The translations under genes were made by a program, and so were the position numbers. 64,000 nt of DNA from Sphingomonas changbaiensis NBRC 104936 (GTDB taxonomy: Bacteria; Pseudomonadota; Alphaproteobacteria; Sphingomonadales; Sphingomonadaceae), in the NCBI RefSeq assembly GCF_000974765.1, contig NZ_BBWU01000016.1, positions 108,673 through 172,672 on the forward strand, given 5' to 3'. The notes under the pieces are model-generated. The model was not told where the DNA came from. It ran no database searches and saw only the letters and a list, made by a program, of their open reading frames with translations. Of the stretch, positions 27,082 through 35,937 are shown piece by piece (position 1 is the first letter of the stretch; the number at the start of each line of letters is the position of its first letter).

Positions 27082-27655
27082 TCTTGCGCCCGACCTTCGG
27101 CTCGGTGCCCGCCAGCAGCCGCGCGATGTTCTCGCGGTGTTTCCAGAAGACCAGCAGCGCGAGCGCGACGAACAGGATGCCGAAATCAGTCCGCCCGAAT
27201 GCGAAGGCTGCAACGGGCGCGCTGAGCGCGGCAGCAAGCCCGCCGACCGATGAATAGCGGCTGAGCGCCAACACGCCGAGCCACACGACCAGATAGATGA
27301 CGCCGATGGGCCACCAGGCGGCGAAGGCGATGCCGCCGAACGTCGCGACGCCCTTGCCGCCCCTGAATCCCAGCCAGATCGGGTAGCAATGGCCGAAGAA
27401 GGCACCCGCCGCGCCGAGCAGACCGCCACCGGGCACGATCGCTTCGCCGATCCAGACCGCGGCCGCGCCTTTCAGCGCGTCGAGAAGCATGGTGGCGGCG
27501 GCAAGGCCCTTGCGCCCGGTCCGCAGCACGTTCGTCGCGCCGATGTTGCCCGAGCCGATCGCGCGAATGTCGCCGGCGCCGGCGAAGCGGGTCAGCAGAA
27601 GGCCGAACGGGATCGAGCCGAGCAGATAGCCAAGCGCCAGCGCAAGCGCCGGCAT
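27074..27655 (-). CDS. plsY: Glycerol-3-phosphate acyltransferase PlsY
   Basis: A 193-residue multi-TM protein with the PlsY motifs GYLLGSIPFGLL at the N-terminus, GSGNIGATNVLRTGRK near 40 and GHCYPIWLGFRGGKGVAT near 95. It transfers acyl groups from acyl-phosphate to glycerol-3-phosphate, starting phospholipid synthesis at the inner membrane. ATG 27655 (MPALALALGYLL) is preferred, with a nearby GGGAA; ATG 27688 would add 11 residues. Operon with dprA and dctA. Confidence 0.93.
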   Translation of the reverse strand: MPALALALGYLLGSIPFGLLLTRFAGAGDIRAIGSGNIGATNVLRTGRKGLAAATMLLDALKGAAAVWIGEAIVPGGGLLGAAGAFFGHCYPIWLGFRGGKGVATFGGIAFAAWWPIGVIYLVVWLGVLALSRYSSVGGLAAALSAPVAAFAFGRTDFGILFVALALLVFWKHRENIARLLAGTEPKVGRKSG

Positions 27656-27732
27656 TTCCCAAAGCACGTCGGTTGTTTGCGCCCCCATGGCGGCCGAGCA
27701 TAAAGCCGTCGAGTGAAGGAGCAAGCCTCCAT

Positions 27733-27825
27733 CCGGTTCGGCCTGAGCTTGTCGAAGGCCTCTCCTTCTTCTTCCGATTTGTCGCAGGAGAAAGGGAGGG
27801 CTTCGACAAGCTCAGCCCGAACCGG
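27733..27825. repeat. Palindromic intergenic repeat (25-bp arms), family A
   Basis: Arms 27733-27757 and 27801-27825 are inverted copies with one mismatch and contain gcttgtcgaag/cttcgacaagc. A sister copy is at 55449-55541. It lies between divergent plsY and murI. Repeats of this kind are common between genes of sphingomonads. Confidence 0.8.
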
Positions 27826-27869
27826 CTTTGGGGTTGCGATGGCAGCGACGAGGACGCCATAGCCTCCAC

Positions 27870-28661
27870 ATGACCGACACCCGCCCGCTCCTGTTCTTCG
27901 ATTCCGGCGTGGGCGGGTTGTCCGTTCTCGCGGCCACGCAGAAGCTGCTTCCGAACGCGCCGATCGTCTACGCCGCCGATAGCGCCGGCTACCCCTATGG
28001 CACCAAGTCCGAAGCGGAGATTGCGGCGCGCGTTCCCGCGCTGCTGGGGCGCCTGGTCGAACGTTACCGCCCGCGGCTGGTGGTGATCGCGTGCAATACC
28101 GCGTCGACGATCGCGCTCGCGCATGTGCGGAGCGCGCTCGACCTGCCCGTCGTCGGCACGGTGCCGGCGATCAAGCCCGCCGCCCTGCTGTCGAAGAGCC
28201 GCGCGATCGGCGTGCTCGGCACCGATGCGACAATCCGTCAGCCCTATGTCGATCGCCTCGCAGCCGAGTTCGCCGGCGATTGCCTGGTGCTGCGCCATGG
28301 GTCTGCCGAGTTGGTCGATCTGGCCGAAGCGAAATTGCGCGGCGAGGCAACCGACCCGGCCGCCTATGCGCGCATCCTGGAAGGGCTGACCGATCAGCCC
28401 GGCGGCGAGCGGATCGACACCGTCGTCCTCGCCTGCACGCACTTCCGCCTGGTCGAGCCGGAGCTCTCCGCGGCCTGGCCCATCGCCTATGTCGACGGCG
28501 CCGAGGGGATTGCACGCCGGATCGCGTTCCTGACGGACAAGCAGGAATGGCCAACCGCGCCTGGACCGGGAGTGGCCGTGTTCACCGGGACCGACAGCGG
28601 CATCGACACGCTCCGTCCTGCACTGGCGCGCTTTGGATTGACCGAGATCGCCCGGCTCTGA
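27870..28661 (+). CDS. murI: Glutamate racemase
   Basis: A 263-residue cytosolic enzyme making D-glutamate for peptidoglycan. It begins with FFDSGVGGLSVL, has the first catalytic cysteine in ACNTAST near 72-78 and the second in LACTHFRL near 187. YPYGTK near 43 binds substrate. ATG 27870 overlaps no upstream gene and follows the palindromic repeat. It precedes an unrelated PEP-CTERM gene. Confidence 0.94.
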   Translation: MTDTRPLLFFDSGVGGLSVLAATQKLLPNAPIVYAADSAGYPYGTKSEAEIAARVPALLGRLVERYRPRLVVIACNTASTIALAHVRSALDLPVVGTVPAIKPAALLSKSRAIGVLGTDATIRQPYVDRLAAEFAGDCLVLRHGSAELVDLAEAKLRGEATDPAAYARILEGLTDQPGGERIDTVVLACTHFRLVEPELSAAWPIAYVDGAEGIARRIAFLTDKQEWPTAPGPGVAVFTGTDSGIDTLRPALARFGLTEIARL

Positions 28662-28789
28662 CCGGCCGCGAAGCGGACGCGCCCGTCTGCAAACGGCATC
28701 TTTTCGATGGCCGAGTTGCCCGAGTTGATGTAGGATCGGCTTCTCGAAAAAGCCCGCGGTCGCACTCAACTGAAAAGGGGAGTTCCGCG

Positions 28790-29434
28790 ATGAAAGCGAT
28801 CACACTTCTGGCGTTTGGGGTGGCTGTCGCGAGCCCGGCCTCGGCGGCGACTATTCCCGGCCTGTTCAACACCGGCACCGACGCGAACAATGTCGCACTG
28901 GTCGGGGGGAATGGGGTCGTCGATCCGCATTATTCGATCTTCTCGTCGACCTCGCCGGGCTTCGCAGGCCACCAGGCGGTCACATTCCAGTGCTGCTATG
29001 TCGCCAATGATGCGAACTCGCGATGGGTTTCGCTGTCCGCGGACGGCAGCCCCGGCAGCAACGTCACCTTCTATCGCCTGTCCTTCTCGCTCGCCGGCCT
29101 CGATCCGACGACCGCGGTGATCACGGGCAGCGGCGGCACCGACAACGCCGGTCGGATTTTCCTGAACGGCGTCGACACCGGCATCAATATCGACGGCTTC
29201 GGCTCCCTCGTGCCGTTCATGCTGAACAGCGGGTTTGTGGCCGGCACCAACACCCTTGATTTCCGGGTCAGCGACTTTGGCCCGCCCACGGCCTTCCGTG
29301 TCGACGATCTTGCCGGAACGGCGAACGCGGCCGGCGCGGTCCCTGAGCCGGCGACCTGGGCGATGCTGCTGGCGGGATTTGGCGCAATCGCGGGCGCTGC
29401 GCGCGTTCGGCGCACCAAAGCCCTCGCAGTCTGA
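28790..29434 (+). CDS. PEP-CTERM sorting domain protein
   Basis: A 214-residue secreted protein with a signal peptide ([20 protein letters not shown]). The C-terminus has [20 protein letters not shown] followed by RVRRTK: PEP motif, hydrophobic helix and basic tail, the signal read by exosortase. The mature part is Gly/Asn/Thr-rich and beta-like ([14 protein letters not shown]), suggesting an exopolysaccharide-associated surface protein. Start has ggggag upstream. Exosortase genes are not in the window. Confidence 0.88.
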   Translation: MKAITLLAFGVAVASPASAATIPGLFNTGTDANNVALVGGNGVVDPHYSIFSSTSPGFAGHQAVTFQCCYVANDANSRWVSLSADGSPGSNVTFYRLSFSLAGLDPTTAVITGSGGTDNAGRIFLNGVDTGINIDGFGSLVPFMLNSGFVAGTNTLDFRVSDFGPPTAFRVDDLAGTANAAGAVPEPATWAMLLAGFGAIAGAARVRRTKALAV

Positions 29435-29520
29435 CGCCTATTGCGAGCGATTCTCACTGGCTTGACCGGTCCCGCGAATGTAAACGGGCACCACGCGGGA
29501 CCGGCAAGCAGGTTACGGCT

Positions 29521-30735
29521 TTGGATTATAATCGCATCTTCACCCAGGCGATCGACCGTTTGCACGGCGAGGGCCGCTACCGGGTATTCATCGACATTCT
29601 GCGCAACAAGGGCATGTTCCCCAACGCGCGCTGCTTTGCCGGGCATAACGGGCCGAAGCCGATCACCGTCTGGTGCTCGAACGACTATCTGTCGATGGGC
29701 CAGCACCCGAAGGTCATCGCGGCGATGGAAGAAGCGCTGCACGATGTCGGCGCCGGCGCCGGCGGCACGCGCAACATCGGCGGCAACACCCATTATCACG
29801 TCGATCTGGAGGCCGAACTGGCCGACCTGCACGGCAAGGAAGCGGCCTTGCTGTTCACGTCGGGCTATGTCTCGAACGAAGCGACGCTTTCCACGCTCGC
29901 CAAGATCCTGCCCGGCTGTGTGATTTTCTCCGACGAGCTCAACCACGCGTCGATGATTGCGGGCATTCGCAACTCGGGATGCGAGAAGCGCGTGTTCCGG
30001 CACAACGATCTCGCCCACCTGGAAGAGCTGCTCGCGGCCGAAGCTCCGGACACGCCCAAGCTGATCGCGTTCGAAAGCGTCTATTCGATGGACGCCGACA
30101 TCTCGCCGATCGCGGCGATCTGCGACCTGGCCGACAAATATGGCGCGCTCACCTATCTCGACGAGGTCCACGCCGTCGGCATGTATGGCCCGCGCGGCGG
30201 CGGGATTTCGGAACGCGAAGGCGTCGCGCACCGGCTGACCGTGATCGAAGGGACGCTCGGCAAGGCGTTCGGCGTGATGGGCGGCTATATCGCGGCCGAC
30301 CAGGTGATCGTCGATGTGATCCGGTCCTATGCGCCGGGCTTTATTTTCACGACCAGCCTCTCGCCGGTGCTGGTGGCCGGCGTGCTCGCCTCGGTGCGCC
30401 ATCTGAAGGAATCGAGCGAGGAGCGCGAAGGCCAGCAGGCGGCAGCCACAATGCTGAAGGCGATGTTCGCCGGCGCCGGCCTGCCCGTGATGAACTCGAC
30501 GACGCACATCGTGCCGCTGATGGTCGGCGATCCCGTCGAGGCCAAGCGGATCAGCGATATCCTGCTCGCCGAGTATGGCGTCTATGTTCAACCGATCAAC
30601 TATCCGACCGTGCCCCGCGGCACCGAACGGCTGCGCTTCACGCCGGGCCCGACCCACACGCCTGAAATGATGCGCGAGCTGACCGACGCACTGGTCGAGA
30701 TCTGGGGCCGACTCGAGCTGAGGCTCGCCGCCTGA
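29521..30735 (+). CDS. hemA: 5-aminolevulinate synthase
   Basis: A 404-residue PLP enzyme joining glycine and succinyl-CoA, the first step of haem synthesis in alphaproteobacteria. [20 protein letters not shown] is the usual N-terminus, which forces a TTG start at 29521. Also present: [33 protein letters not shown] and the PLP lysine in [11 protein letters not shown] near 240-250. The TTG and weak ribosome-binding site (gcaggt) suggest low translation. The next gene overlaps its stop. Confidence 0.95.
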   Translation: MDYNRIFTQAIDRLHGEGRYRVFIDILRNKGMFPNARCFAGHNGPKPITVWCSNDYLSMGQHPKVIAAMEEALHDVGAGAGGTRNIGGNTHYHVDLEAELADLHGKEAALLFTSGYVSNEATLSTLAKILPGCVIFSDELNHASMIAGIRNSGCEKRVFRHNDLAHLEELLAAEAPDTPKLIAFESVYSMDADISPIAAICDLADKYGALTYLDEVHAVGMYGPRGGGISEREGVAHRLTVIEGTLGKAFGVMGGYIAADQVIVDVIRSYAPGFIFTTSLSPVLVAGVLASVRHLKESSEEREGQQAAATMLKAMFAGAGLPVMNSTTHIVPLMVGDPVEAKRISDILLAEYGVYVQPINYPTVPRGTERLRFTPGPTHTPEMMRELTDALVEIWGRLELRLAA

Positions 30736-31481
30736 GCCCAGCCGAGCTCGCGCTCCTCGGTTTCGCCGCAGTCGGTGCCGGTGCGATCAATGCGTTGGCG
30801 GGCGGCGGATCGATCCTGACCTTTCCGGCGCTGATCGCCGCGGGATTGCCGCCGATTTCGGCGAACGTCACCAATACCGTCGCGCTTCTCCCCGGCTATA
30901 TCGGCGGCGTCATCGGCCAGGCGCGGGACCTGAAAGGCCAGGCGCCGCGCCTGTGGCTGCTCGCCCCTCTCGCGCTGATCGGCGGACTGGCGGGCGGGTA
31001 TTTGATCCTGGTGAGCAGCGAAAAGCTGTTCCAGGCGCTGGTCCCCTGGCTGCTGCTCGGTGGCTGCGCACTGCTGGGCGTGCAGGACCGGATTCGCGGT
31101 GCGCTGCAGCGCCGCTCCGGCGTGCTCGGCATCGGCTGGGCCATTCTCCCGGTCTTCCTCGCCGCCATTTACGGCGGTTATTTCGGCGCAGGGCTGAGCG
31201 TTATCTTCCTGGCCGTGCTGGGCCTGACGCTGGACGACAGCCTCACGCGCCTGAACGGCCTGAAGCAGGCGCTTGCCCTTGCAGCCAATCTCGCCGCCGT
31301 CCTGCTGTTCGCCGGCTCGGGACGGCTCGCCTGGAGCGCCGCGCTGGTGATGGCCATGGGCTCACTGTTCGGGGGCGCGCTGGGCGGCCGCCTTGCCAGC
31401 GCGATCAGTCCAACGGCGCTGCGCTTTCTGGTGATTGCGATCGGCGTCGGCGTCGCCGTTCTGTTCTTCGTGCGCCGCTAG
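30732..31481 (+). CDS. TSUP family sulfite/sulfate-type exporter permease
   Basis: About 249 residues with seven or eight hydrophobic helices. [19 protein letters not shown] near the N-terminus and [17 protein letters not shown] near the middle are the two repeats of the TauE/SafE (TSUP) family, which moves sulfur or organic anions. The first helix begins before the only canonical start (TTG 30795); the one in-frame codon that keeps it is CTG 30732, overlapping the hemA stop. I chose that, though annotators may prefer 30795. The stop overlaps yqgE tail to tail. Confidence 0.82.
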   Translation: MSPAELALLGFAAVGAGAINALAGGGSILTFPALIAAGLPPISANVTNTVALLPGYIGGVIGQARDLKGQAPRLWLLAPLALIGGLAGGYLILVSSEKLFQALVPWLLLGGCALLGVQDRIRGALQRRSGVLGIGWAILPVFLAAIYGGYFGAGLSVIFLAVLGLTLDDSLTRLNGLKQALALAANLAAVLLFAGSGRLAWSAALVMAMGSLFGGALGGRLASAISPTALRFLVIAIGVGVAVLFFVRR

Positions 31482-32035
31482 GCCTGACCGGCGCTGGCGC
31501 TCAGCAGGCGCGGGTCGACGCCGGCGCTTTGGAAGGCAGCGCTCCAGCGTTGCTCGACCGGCGTTTCGAAAAGGAGCGTCTCGGTAGCCTCCACGGTGAA
31601 CCAGCCATGGCGCGTCATTTCTCCGTCGAGCTGGCCTTCATTCCAGCCGGCATAGCCAAGCGCGGCGAGCCAGCGGCTGGGGCCCTTCCCTTCCGCGATC
31701 GCGCGCAGCACGTCGATCGTGTTGGTCAGCGCGAAACGGCCGTCCACTTCCATCGTGTCCTGCCCGCCCCAGTCGAGCGAGTGCAGGACGAAGCCGCGCT
31801 GCGGATCGACCGGGCCGCCGAGATGGACCGGCGCGTCGGGCGAGCCTCCGGCAGGAATGTCGAACTGCTCGAGCAGGGCATGAAAGCCGAGGCGCGGCGC
31901 CAGCCGGCCGACGCCGATGCCGAGCGCCCCCCGCTCATCGTGCATGCACACGGCGACAACCGCCTTTTCAAAGCGCGGATCTCCGATGCCGGGCATGGCG
32001 AGCAGGAGCTGGCCGGTGAGGAACGGGGGACTCAT
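31478..32035 (-). CDS. YqgE/AlgH family protein
   Basis: A 185-residue cytosolic protein with family features FLTGQLLLAMPGIGDPRFEK at the start, GALGIGVGRL near 45 and YAGWNEGQLDGEM near 130. The family is widespread and has no settled function; it has been linked to redox and alginate regulation. It is convergent with the TSUP gene and divergent from peroxiredoxin. Confidence 0.92.
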   Translation of the reverse strand: MSPPFLTGQLLLAMPGIGDPRFEKAVVAVCMHDERGALGIGVGRLAPRLGFHALLEQFDIPAGGSPDAPVHLGGPVDPQRGFVLHSLDWGGQDTMEVDGRFALTNTIDVLRAIAEGKGPSRWLAALGYAGWNEGQLDGEMTRHGWFTVEATETLLFETPVEQRWSAAFQSAGVDPRLLSASAGQA

Positions 32036-32143
32036 CGTCCTGCTATAGGCGACGCGACCGGCAAGCCCAATCCCTTGACGCTCCTCGATCACCTCGACAC
32101 GAGGCAAGGCAAGGCCCGACTCGGGCGTGACGAGGAGACGACC

Positions 32144-32626
32144 ATGACGATCAAAGTTGGCGACAAGCTGCCGAACGCAACTCTGATCAAGGCCACGGAA
32201 AACGGTCCGGATGCAGTGCAGGCCGATGACTATTTCGCGGGGCGCAAGATCGCGCTGTTTTCGGTCCCCGGCGCGTTCACGCCGACCTGCTCGGCGCGCC
32301 ACCTGCCCGGCTTCGTCGACAAGATCGACGAGCTGAAGGCCAAGGGCGTCGACGAAGTCGCGTGTACAGCGGTCAATGACGCGTTCGTGATGGGCGCCTG
32401 GGCCAGGCAGGCCGGTGCCGATGGGAAGGTGACGATGCTCGCCGACGGCAATGGCGCGTTCGTCAAGGCGCTTGGGCTCGATTCCGATTTCGGCAAGTTC
32501 GGCATGGGCACGCGCGGCCAGCGATTCTCGATGATCGTCGATGACGGCGTGGTGAAGGAACTGAACGTCGAACAGCCCGGCGAATTCAAGGTGAGTTCTG
32601 CCGAATATATGCTGGATCAGCTCTAA
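32144..32626 (+). CDS. Peroxiredoxin (Prx5/AhpE-like, atypical)
   Basis: A 160-residue thiol peroxidase. The peroxidatic site is PGAFTPTCSARHLPGF with cysteine near residue 49, as in the Prx5 group; ends EYMLDQL. It reduces hydrogen and organic peroxides with thiol donors. ATG 32144 follows gaggagacgacc. Divergent from yqgE. Confidence 0.92.
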   Translation: MTIKVGDKLPNATLIKATENGPDAVQADDYFAGRKIALFSVPGAFTPTCSARHLPGFVDKIDELKAKGVDEVACTAVNDAFVMGAWARQAGADGKVTMLADGNGAFVKALGLDSDFGKFGMGTRGQRFSMIVDDGVVKELNVEQPGEFKVSSAEYMLDQL

Positions 32627-32631
32627 GCCCC

Positions 32632-32657
32632 GGAACGGACCCGCTTTGCGGGCGGTT
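32632..32657 (+). promoter_or_regulatory. Sigma-EcfG-like promoter (GGAAC-N17-GGTT)
   Basis: GGAAC at 32632-32636 and GGTT at 32654-32657 fit the general-stress consensus GGAAC-N16/17-CGTT with one mismatch. The -10 is about 31 bp before the start of the 90-aa protein, a suitable distance. Confidence 0.5.
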
Positions 32658-32688
32658 GTTACTGCTGACCTTTCAATGGAGGCTAGCA

Positions 32689-32961
32689 ATGGCGAACAAC
32701 AACCAGTCCGGTCAGGACCGCAACCAGGGCGGCACGACGATGGCCGATCGCGCGAGCGATCTGAAGGACCGTGCCGGCGAGCTGCTGCAGGGCGGCATGG
32801 ACGCAGTGAAGAACAATCCCGGCACGACCGCAGCCGTGCTGGGCGGCGTCGCAGCCGCGGCAGCGGCCGTGATGCACAAGGACAAGATCGTCGAGACCGC
32901 CGGCGCATTGCGCGACAAGGTGAGCGGCGGATCGACCGACAAGACCCGCGACAACGCATGA
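32689..32961 (+). CDS. Small hydrophilic protein with Ala-rich helix, probable stress protein
   Basis: A 90-residue protein: Asn/Gln-rich start (MANNNQSGQDRNQGG), an amphipathic segment (RASDLKDRAGELLQGGMDAV), a hydrophobic Ala run (TTAAVLGGVAAAAAAVM) and a charged tail. Layout resembles CsbD/DUF883-like small envelope stress proteins. Strong ggagg ribosome-binding site; a sigma-EcfG-like promoter lies upstream. No precise function can be given. Confidence 0.72.
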   Translation: MANNNQSGQDRNQGGTTMADRASDLKDRAGELLQGGMDAVKNNPGTTAAVLGGVAAAAAAVMHKDKIVETAGALRDKVSGGSTDKTRDNA

Positions 32962-32997
32962 CTTGCCACTGTCATGGCGGGCCATTAACGACCCGCC

Positions 32998-34458
32998 ATG
33001 ACAGAGAAGAAGATCGAACAGAACCCCAGCGCGCTCATCGGGGAGCTCGCGCGCATCTATGACGAGGCGGTCGAGGCCCTGCAGACGGCAATGTCCGCCT
33101 TCGCGCTCGACGGCACGAAGCCAGACCGCAAGGCCCGCAAGGATGGCCTCTTCTGCTATCCAGAGTTGCGGCTGCGCTATCGTGGCGGCGGTCCGACGCC
33201 AGTACCGATCCGATCGTTCGGACGTCTGGTTGCCCCCGGCACCTATGCGACGACGGTCACCCGTCCGCGTCTGTTCGCGGATTATCTGACCGAGCAGCTG
33301 AACCTGCTGATCGAAGGCTATGGCGTGACCGTCGAGGTGACGAAGAGCCGGCAGGAAATCCCGTTCCCATACGTTCTCGATCCCGGCCACGACCTGACGC
33401 TCGAAGGCGTCTCTCCGGCCGAGCTGGCGCGCTGGTTTCCGGCGACGGAGCTCGCCTATATCGGCGACGAGATCGCGGACGGCATTCCGGCCACCGACGG
33501 CGAGCTGCCGCGTCCGCTGGCGCTGTTCGACGGGCTGCGCACGGATTTCTCGCTCGCGCGGCTTCGGCACTATACCGGCACGCCGCCCGAATATGTGCAG
33601 CGCTACATCCTGTTCACCAACTACCATCGCTATGTCGACGAGTTCGTCCAATGGGCGTGCAAGACGCTCGGCGAAGACGATCGGTTCACGGCGCTCTCCG
33701 GCCCGGGCGGCCTCTACATGACGCCGGAAACCGTCGATCCGGACAAGGCAGTCGCCGATTACGCGTGGCGGCGGCACCAGATGCCGGCCTGGCACCTGAC
33801 CGCGCCCGACCGGTCCGGAATCAGCCTCGTCAACATCGGCGTCGGGCCGTCGAACGCGAAGACGATCACCGATCACCTCGCCGTGCTGCGGCCCGAGGCT
33901 TGGCTGATGATCGGCCATTGCGGCGGCCTTCGACCCAGCCAGCGGATCGGCGATTATGTGCTGGCCCATGCGTATCTGCGCGACGATCATGTGCTCGACG
34001 ACGTGTTGCCGCCCGAAATCCCGGTGCCGGCGATCGCCGAGGTGCAGCAGGCGCTCTACCGCGCGGCGGAGACGATCTCGGGCGAAAGCGGCGACGTGCT
34101 GAAGCGGCGGCTGCGCACCGGCACCATCGTCACCACCGACGACCGCAATTGGGAGCTGCGCTACAGCCAGTCGGCGCTGCGTTTCTCGCTGTCCCGCGCC
34201 GTCGGCGTCGACATGGAATCGGCGACGATCGCGGCGCAGGGCTATCGTTTCCGCGTGCCCTACGGCACCCTGCTCTGCGTCTCCGACAAGCCGCTGCACG
34301 GCGAACTGAAGCTCCCCGGCCAGGCGAACCGCTTCTACGAACGCGCGATCAACGAGCATATGCGGATCGGCATCGAAGCCTGCGCCGAGCTCCGCCGCGA
34401 AGGCGCCAAGCTGCACAGCCGCAAGCTCAGGGCGTTCAACGAACCGCCGTTCAGGTAA
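32998..34458 (+). CDS. amn: AMP nucleosidase
   Basis: A 486-residue enzyme that splits AMP to adenine and ribose-5-phosphate. The N-terminal domain contains GGPTPVPIRSFGR and YVLDPGHDLTL; the phosphorylase-like catalytic part has NIGVGPSNAKTITDHLAVLR, MIGHCGGLRPSQRIGDYVLA and GVDMESATIAAQGYRF. Length matches the Amn family. It is followed by a long palindromic repeat. Confidence 0.95.
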   Translation: MTEKKIEQNPSALIGELARIYDEAVEALQTAMSAFALDGTKPDRKARKDGLFCYPELRLRYRGGGPTPVPIRSFGRLVAPGTYATTVTRPRLFADYLTEQLNLLIEGYGVTVEVTKSRQEIPFPYVLDPGHDLTLEGVSPAELARWFPATELAYIGDEIADGIPATDGELPRPLALFDGLRTDFSLARLRHYTGTPPEYVQRYILFTNYHRYVDEFVQWACKTLGEDDRFTALSGPGGLYMTPETVDPDKAVADYAWRRHQMPAWHLTAPDRSGISLVNIGVGPSNAKTITDHLAVLRPEAWLMIGHCGGLRPSQRIGDYVLAHAYLRDDHVLDDVLPPEIPVPAIAEVQQALYRAAETISGESGDVLKRRLRTGTIVTTDDRNWELRYSQSALRFSLSRAVGVDMESATIAAQGYRFRVPYGTLLCVSDKPLHGELKLPGQANRFYERAINEHMRIGIEACAELRREGAKLHSRKLRAFNEPPFR

Positions 34459-34463
34459 ATCGA

Positions 34464-34610
34464 CCCTCTCCCTTCAGGGGAGAGGGCGACTCGGCCCTGC
34501 GGGGCCGAGCGGGGAGAGGGAGCTGGGCGCCGAGCCAACCACCCTCTCCTAGCTCCACTAGGCAGCAAGCTGCCAAGCTCCGCTGTTCCTCTCCCCTCAA
34601 GGGAGAGGAA
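34464..34610. repeat. 147-bp compound palindromic repeat, family B, copy 1
   Basis: Starts ccctctcccttcaggggaga, contains ggccctgcggggccgagcgg, and ends ctcccctcaagggagaggaa. The last 50 bases are identical to copy 2 at 35881-35930. Three nested hairpins can form. It lies between amn and the SDR gene. Confidence 0.85.
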
Positions 34611-34654
34611 TTTCTTTTCACGCGTTCCCCCGGCAACCAGCCGGAGGAAACGAC

Positions 34655-35776
34655 ATGCCCGGGCGACTGAAGCCGCTTGCCGAACAGATTATCGTGATCA
34701 CCGGAGCCTCGAGCGGGATCGGGCTCGCGACGGCGCGGCGCGCGGCCGAAACCGGGGCGCGCGTGGTTCTGGTCGCACGAAACAAGGACGCGCTCGACGA
34801 GGCGGTCGAGCAGATCAAGCTGAAAGGCGGCCGGGCGGCAGCCTACCCGGTCGACATCGCTGAAGAGAACGCAGCCGAGCGGGTCGGCGGCTTCTGCGAG
34901 GAGCGTTTCGGCCCGTTCGACACGTGGGTCAACGATGCCGCGGTCGCCATGTACGGCAAGCTCGATGAAACCACGATGGACGAGCATCGCCGCGTGTTCG
35001 ACGTCGGCTATTTTGGGCTGGTGGCGGCATCGCTCTATGCGGCGCGCACGCTGAAGGAACGGGGCGGCGCGATCATCAATGTCGGCTCGGTCCTCTCCGA
35101 GCGCACGATGATCTACCAGAGCGTGTACTCGGCCATGAAGCACGCGGTGAAGGGCTTTACCGACGGGCTGCGGATGGAGCTGGAGGCAGACGCGGCGCCT
35201 GTTTCGGTGACTCTCATCAAGCCGAACGGGATGGACACGCCTTATCCCGAACATGCCCGCAACAAGCTCGACGAGCCCGCGAAGATCCCGCCGATCGTCT
35301 ATGATCCCGATCTCGTCGCCCGCGCGATCCTGTTCGCGGCAGAGAATCGCAAGCGGGAGATGACGGTCGGCGGCGCCGGGCTGATGATCAGCAAGGCTGG
35401 GAATCTTGCTCCCGGCCTGACCGACAAGGTGATGGAACTGATCGGATATCCGATCCAGGTCACCGACAAGCCGGCGCGCAAGGGCGAGGCCGACAATCTG
35501 TTCCGTCCCCGCCGCGACGGCTTCGTGCACAGCAACCGGGACGGTTATGTCCGCAAGCAGAGCCTGGCGCTGGAAGCGCAGATGCGCCCCTGGGCGGCCG
35601 CCGCGATCCTGGGCGGCGTCGCGGCGACGGTTTATGCGCTGACTCGGCGCCGGCGTGGCGGCAGCGACGCGGCCGAGCCAGCCCTGCTGGCGCACCAGAC
35701 CGACGGCACCGACTCCAGCGCCCAGTTCGAGGCCATGATCGCCGACGAGAACATGGTCCCCGAGCGACTACCCTAA
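34655..35776 (+). CDS. SDR family oxidoreductase with C-terminal membrane segment
   Basis: A 373-residue protein. The N-terminal 260 residues are a classical short-chain dehydrogenase: cofactor loop TGASSGIG near 16-23, NDAA near 92, catalytic serine in NVGSVLS, and YSAMK (Tyr/Lys) near 158. The C-terminal extension of about 110 residues carries one hydrophobic helix (PWAAAAILGGVAATVYAL) followed by RRRR, so it may be membrane-anchored. Substrate unknown. Flanked by two copies of repeat family B. Confidence 0.88.
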   Translation: MPGRLKPLAEQIIVITGASSGIGLATARRAAETGARVVLVARNKDALDEAVEQIKLKGGRAAAYPVDIAEENAAERVGGFCEERFGPFDTWVNDAAVAMYGKLDETTMDEHRRVFDVGYFGLVAASLYAARTLKERGGAIINVGSVLSERTMIYQSVYSAMKHAVKGFTDGLRMELEADAAPVSVTLIKPNGMDTPYPEHARNKLDEPAKIPPIVYDPDLVARAILFAAENRKREMTVGGAGLMISKAGNLAPGLTDKVMELIGYPIQVTDKPARKGEADNLFRPRRDGFVHSNRDGYVRKQSLALEAQMRPWAAAAILGGVAATVYALTRRRRGGSDAAEPALLAHQTDGTDSSAQFEAMIADENMVPERLP

Positions 35777-35781
35777 ACGAT

Positions 35782-35930
35782 CCCTCTCCCTCCAGGGGAG
35801 AGGGCGACTCGGCCCTGCGAGGCCGAGCGGGGAGAGGGTTCCTGTGGTAAGGCGCTAACCACCCTCTCCTAGCTGCGCTAGGCAGCAAGCTGCCAAGCTC
35901 CGCTGTTCCTCTCCCCTCAAGGGAGAGGAA
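35782..35930. repeat. 149-bp compound palindromic repeat, family B, copy 2
   Basis: Near-identical to 34464-34610, same orientation, ending immediately before the stop of the M2 peptidase gene. The two copies bracket the SDR gene. Confidence 0.85.
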
Positions 35931-35937
35931 GCGCGCG

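Noticed and set aside
27720..27830. CRISPR-like repetition
   Set aside because: Only paired inverted arms with one loop; no regular direct repeats and spacers anywhere in the window.
29071..30657. 528-codon antisense frame over hemA
   Set aside because: His/Asp/Arg-rich composition typical of antisense reading of high-GC genes; hemA is certain.
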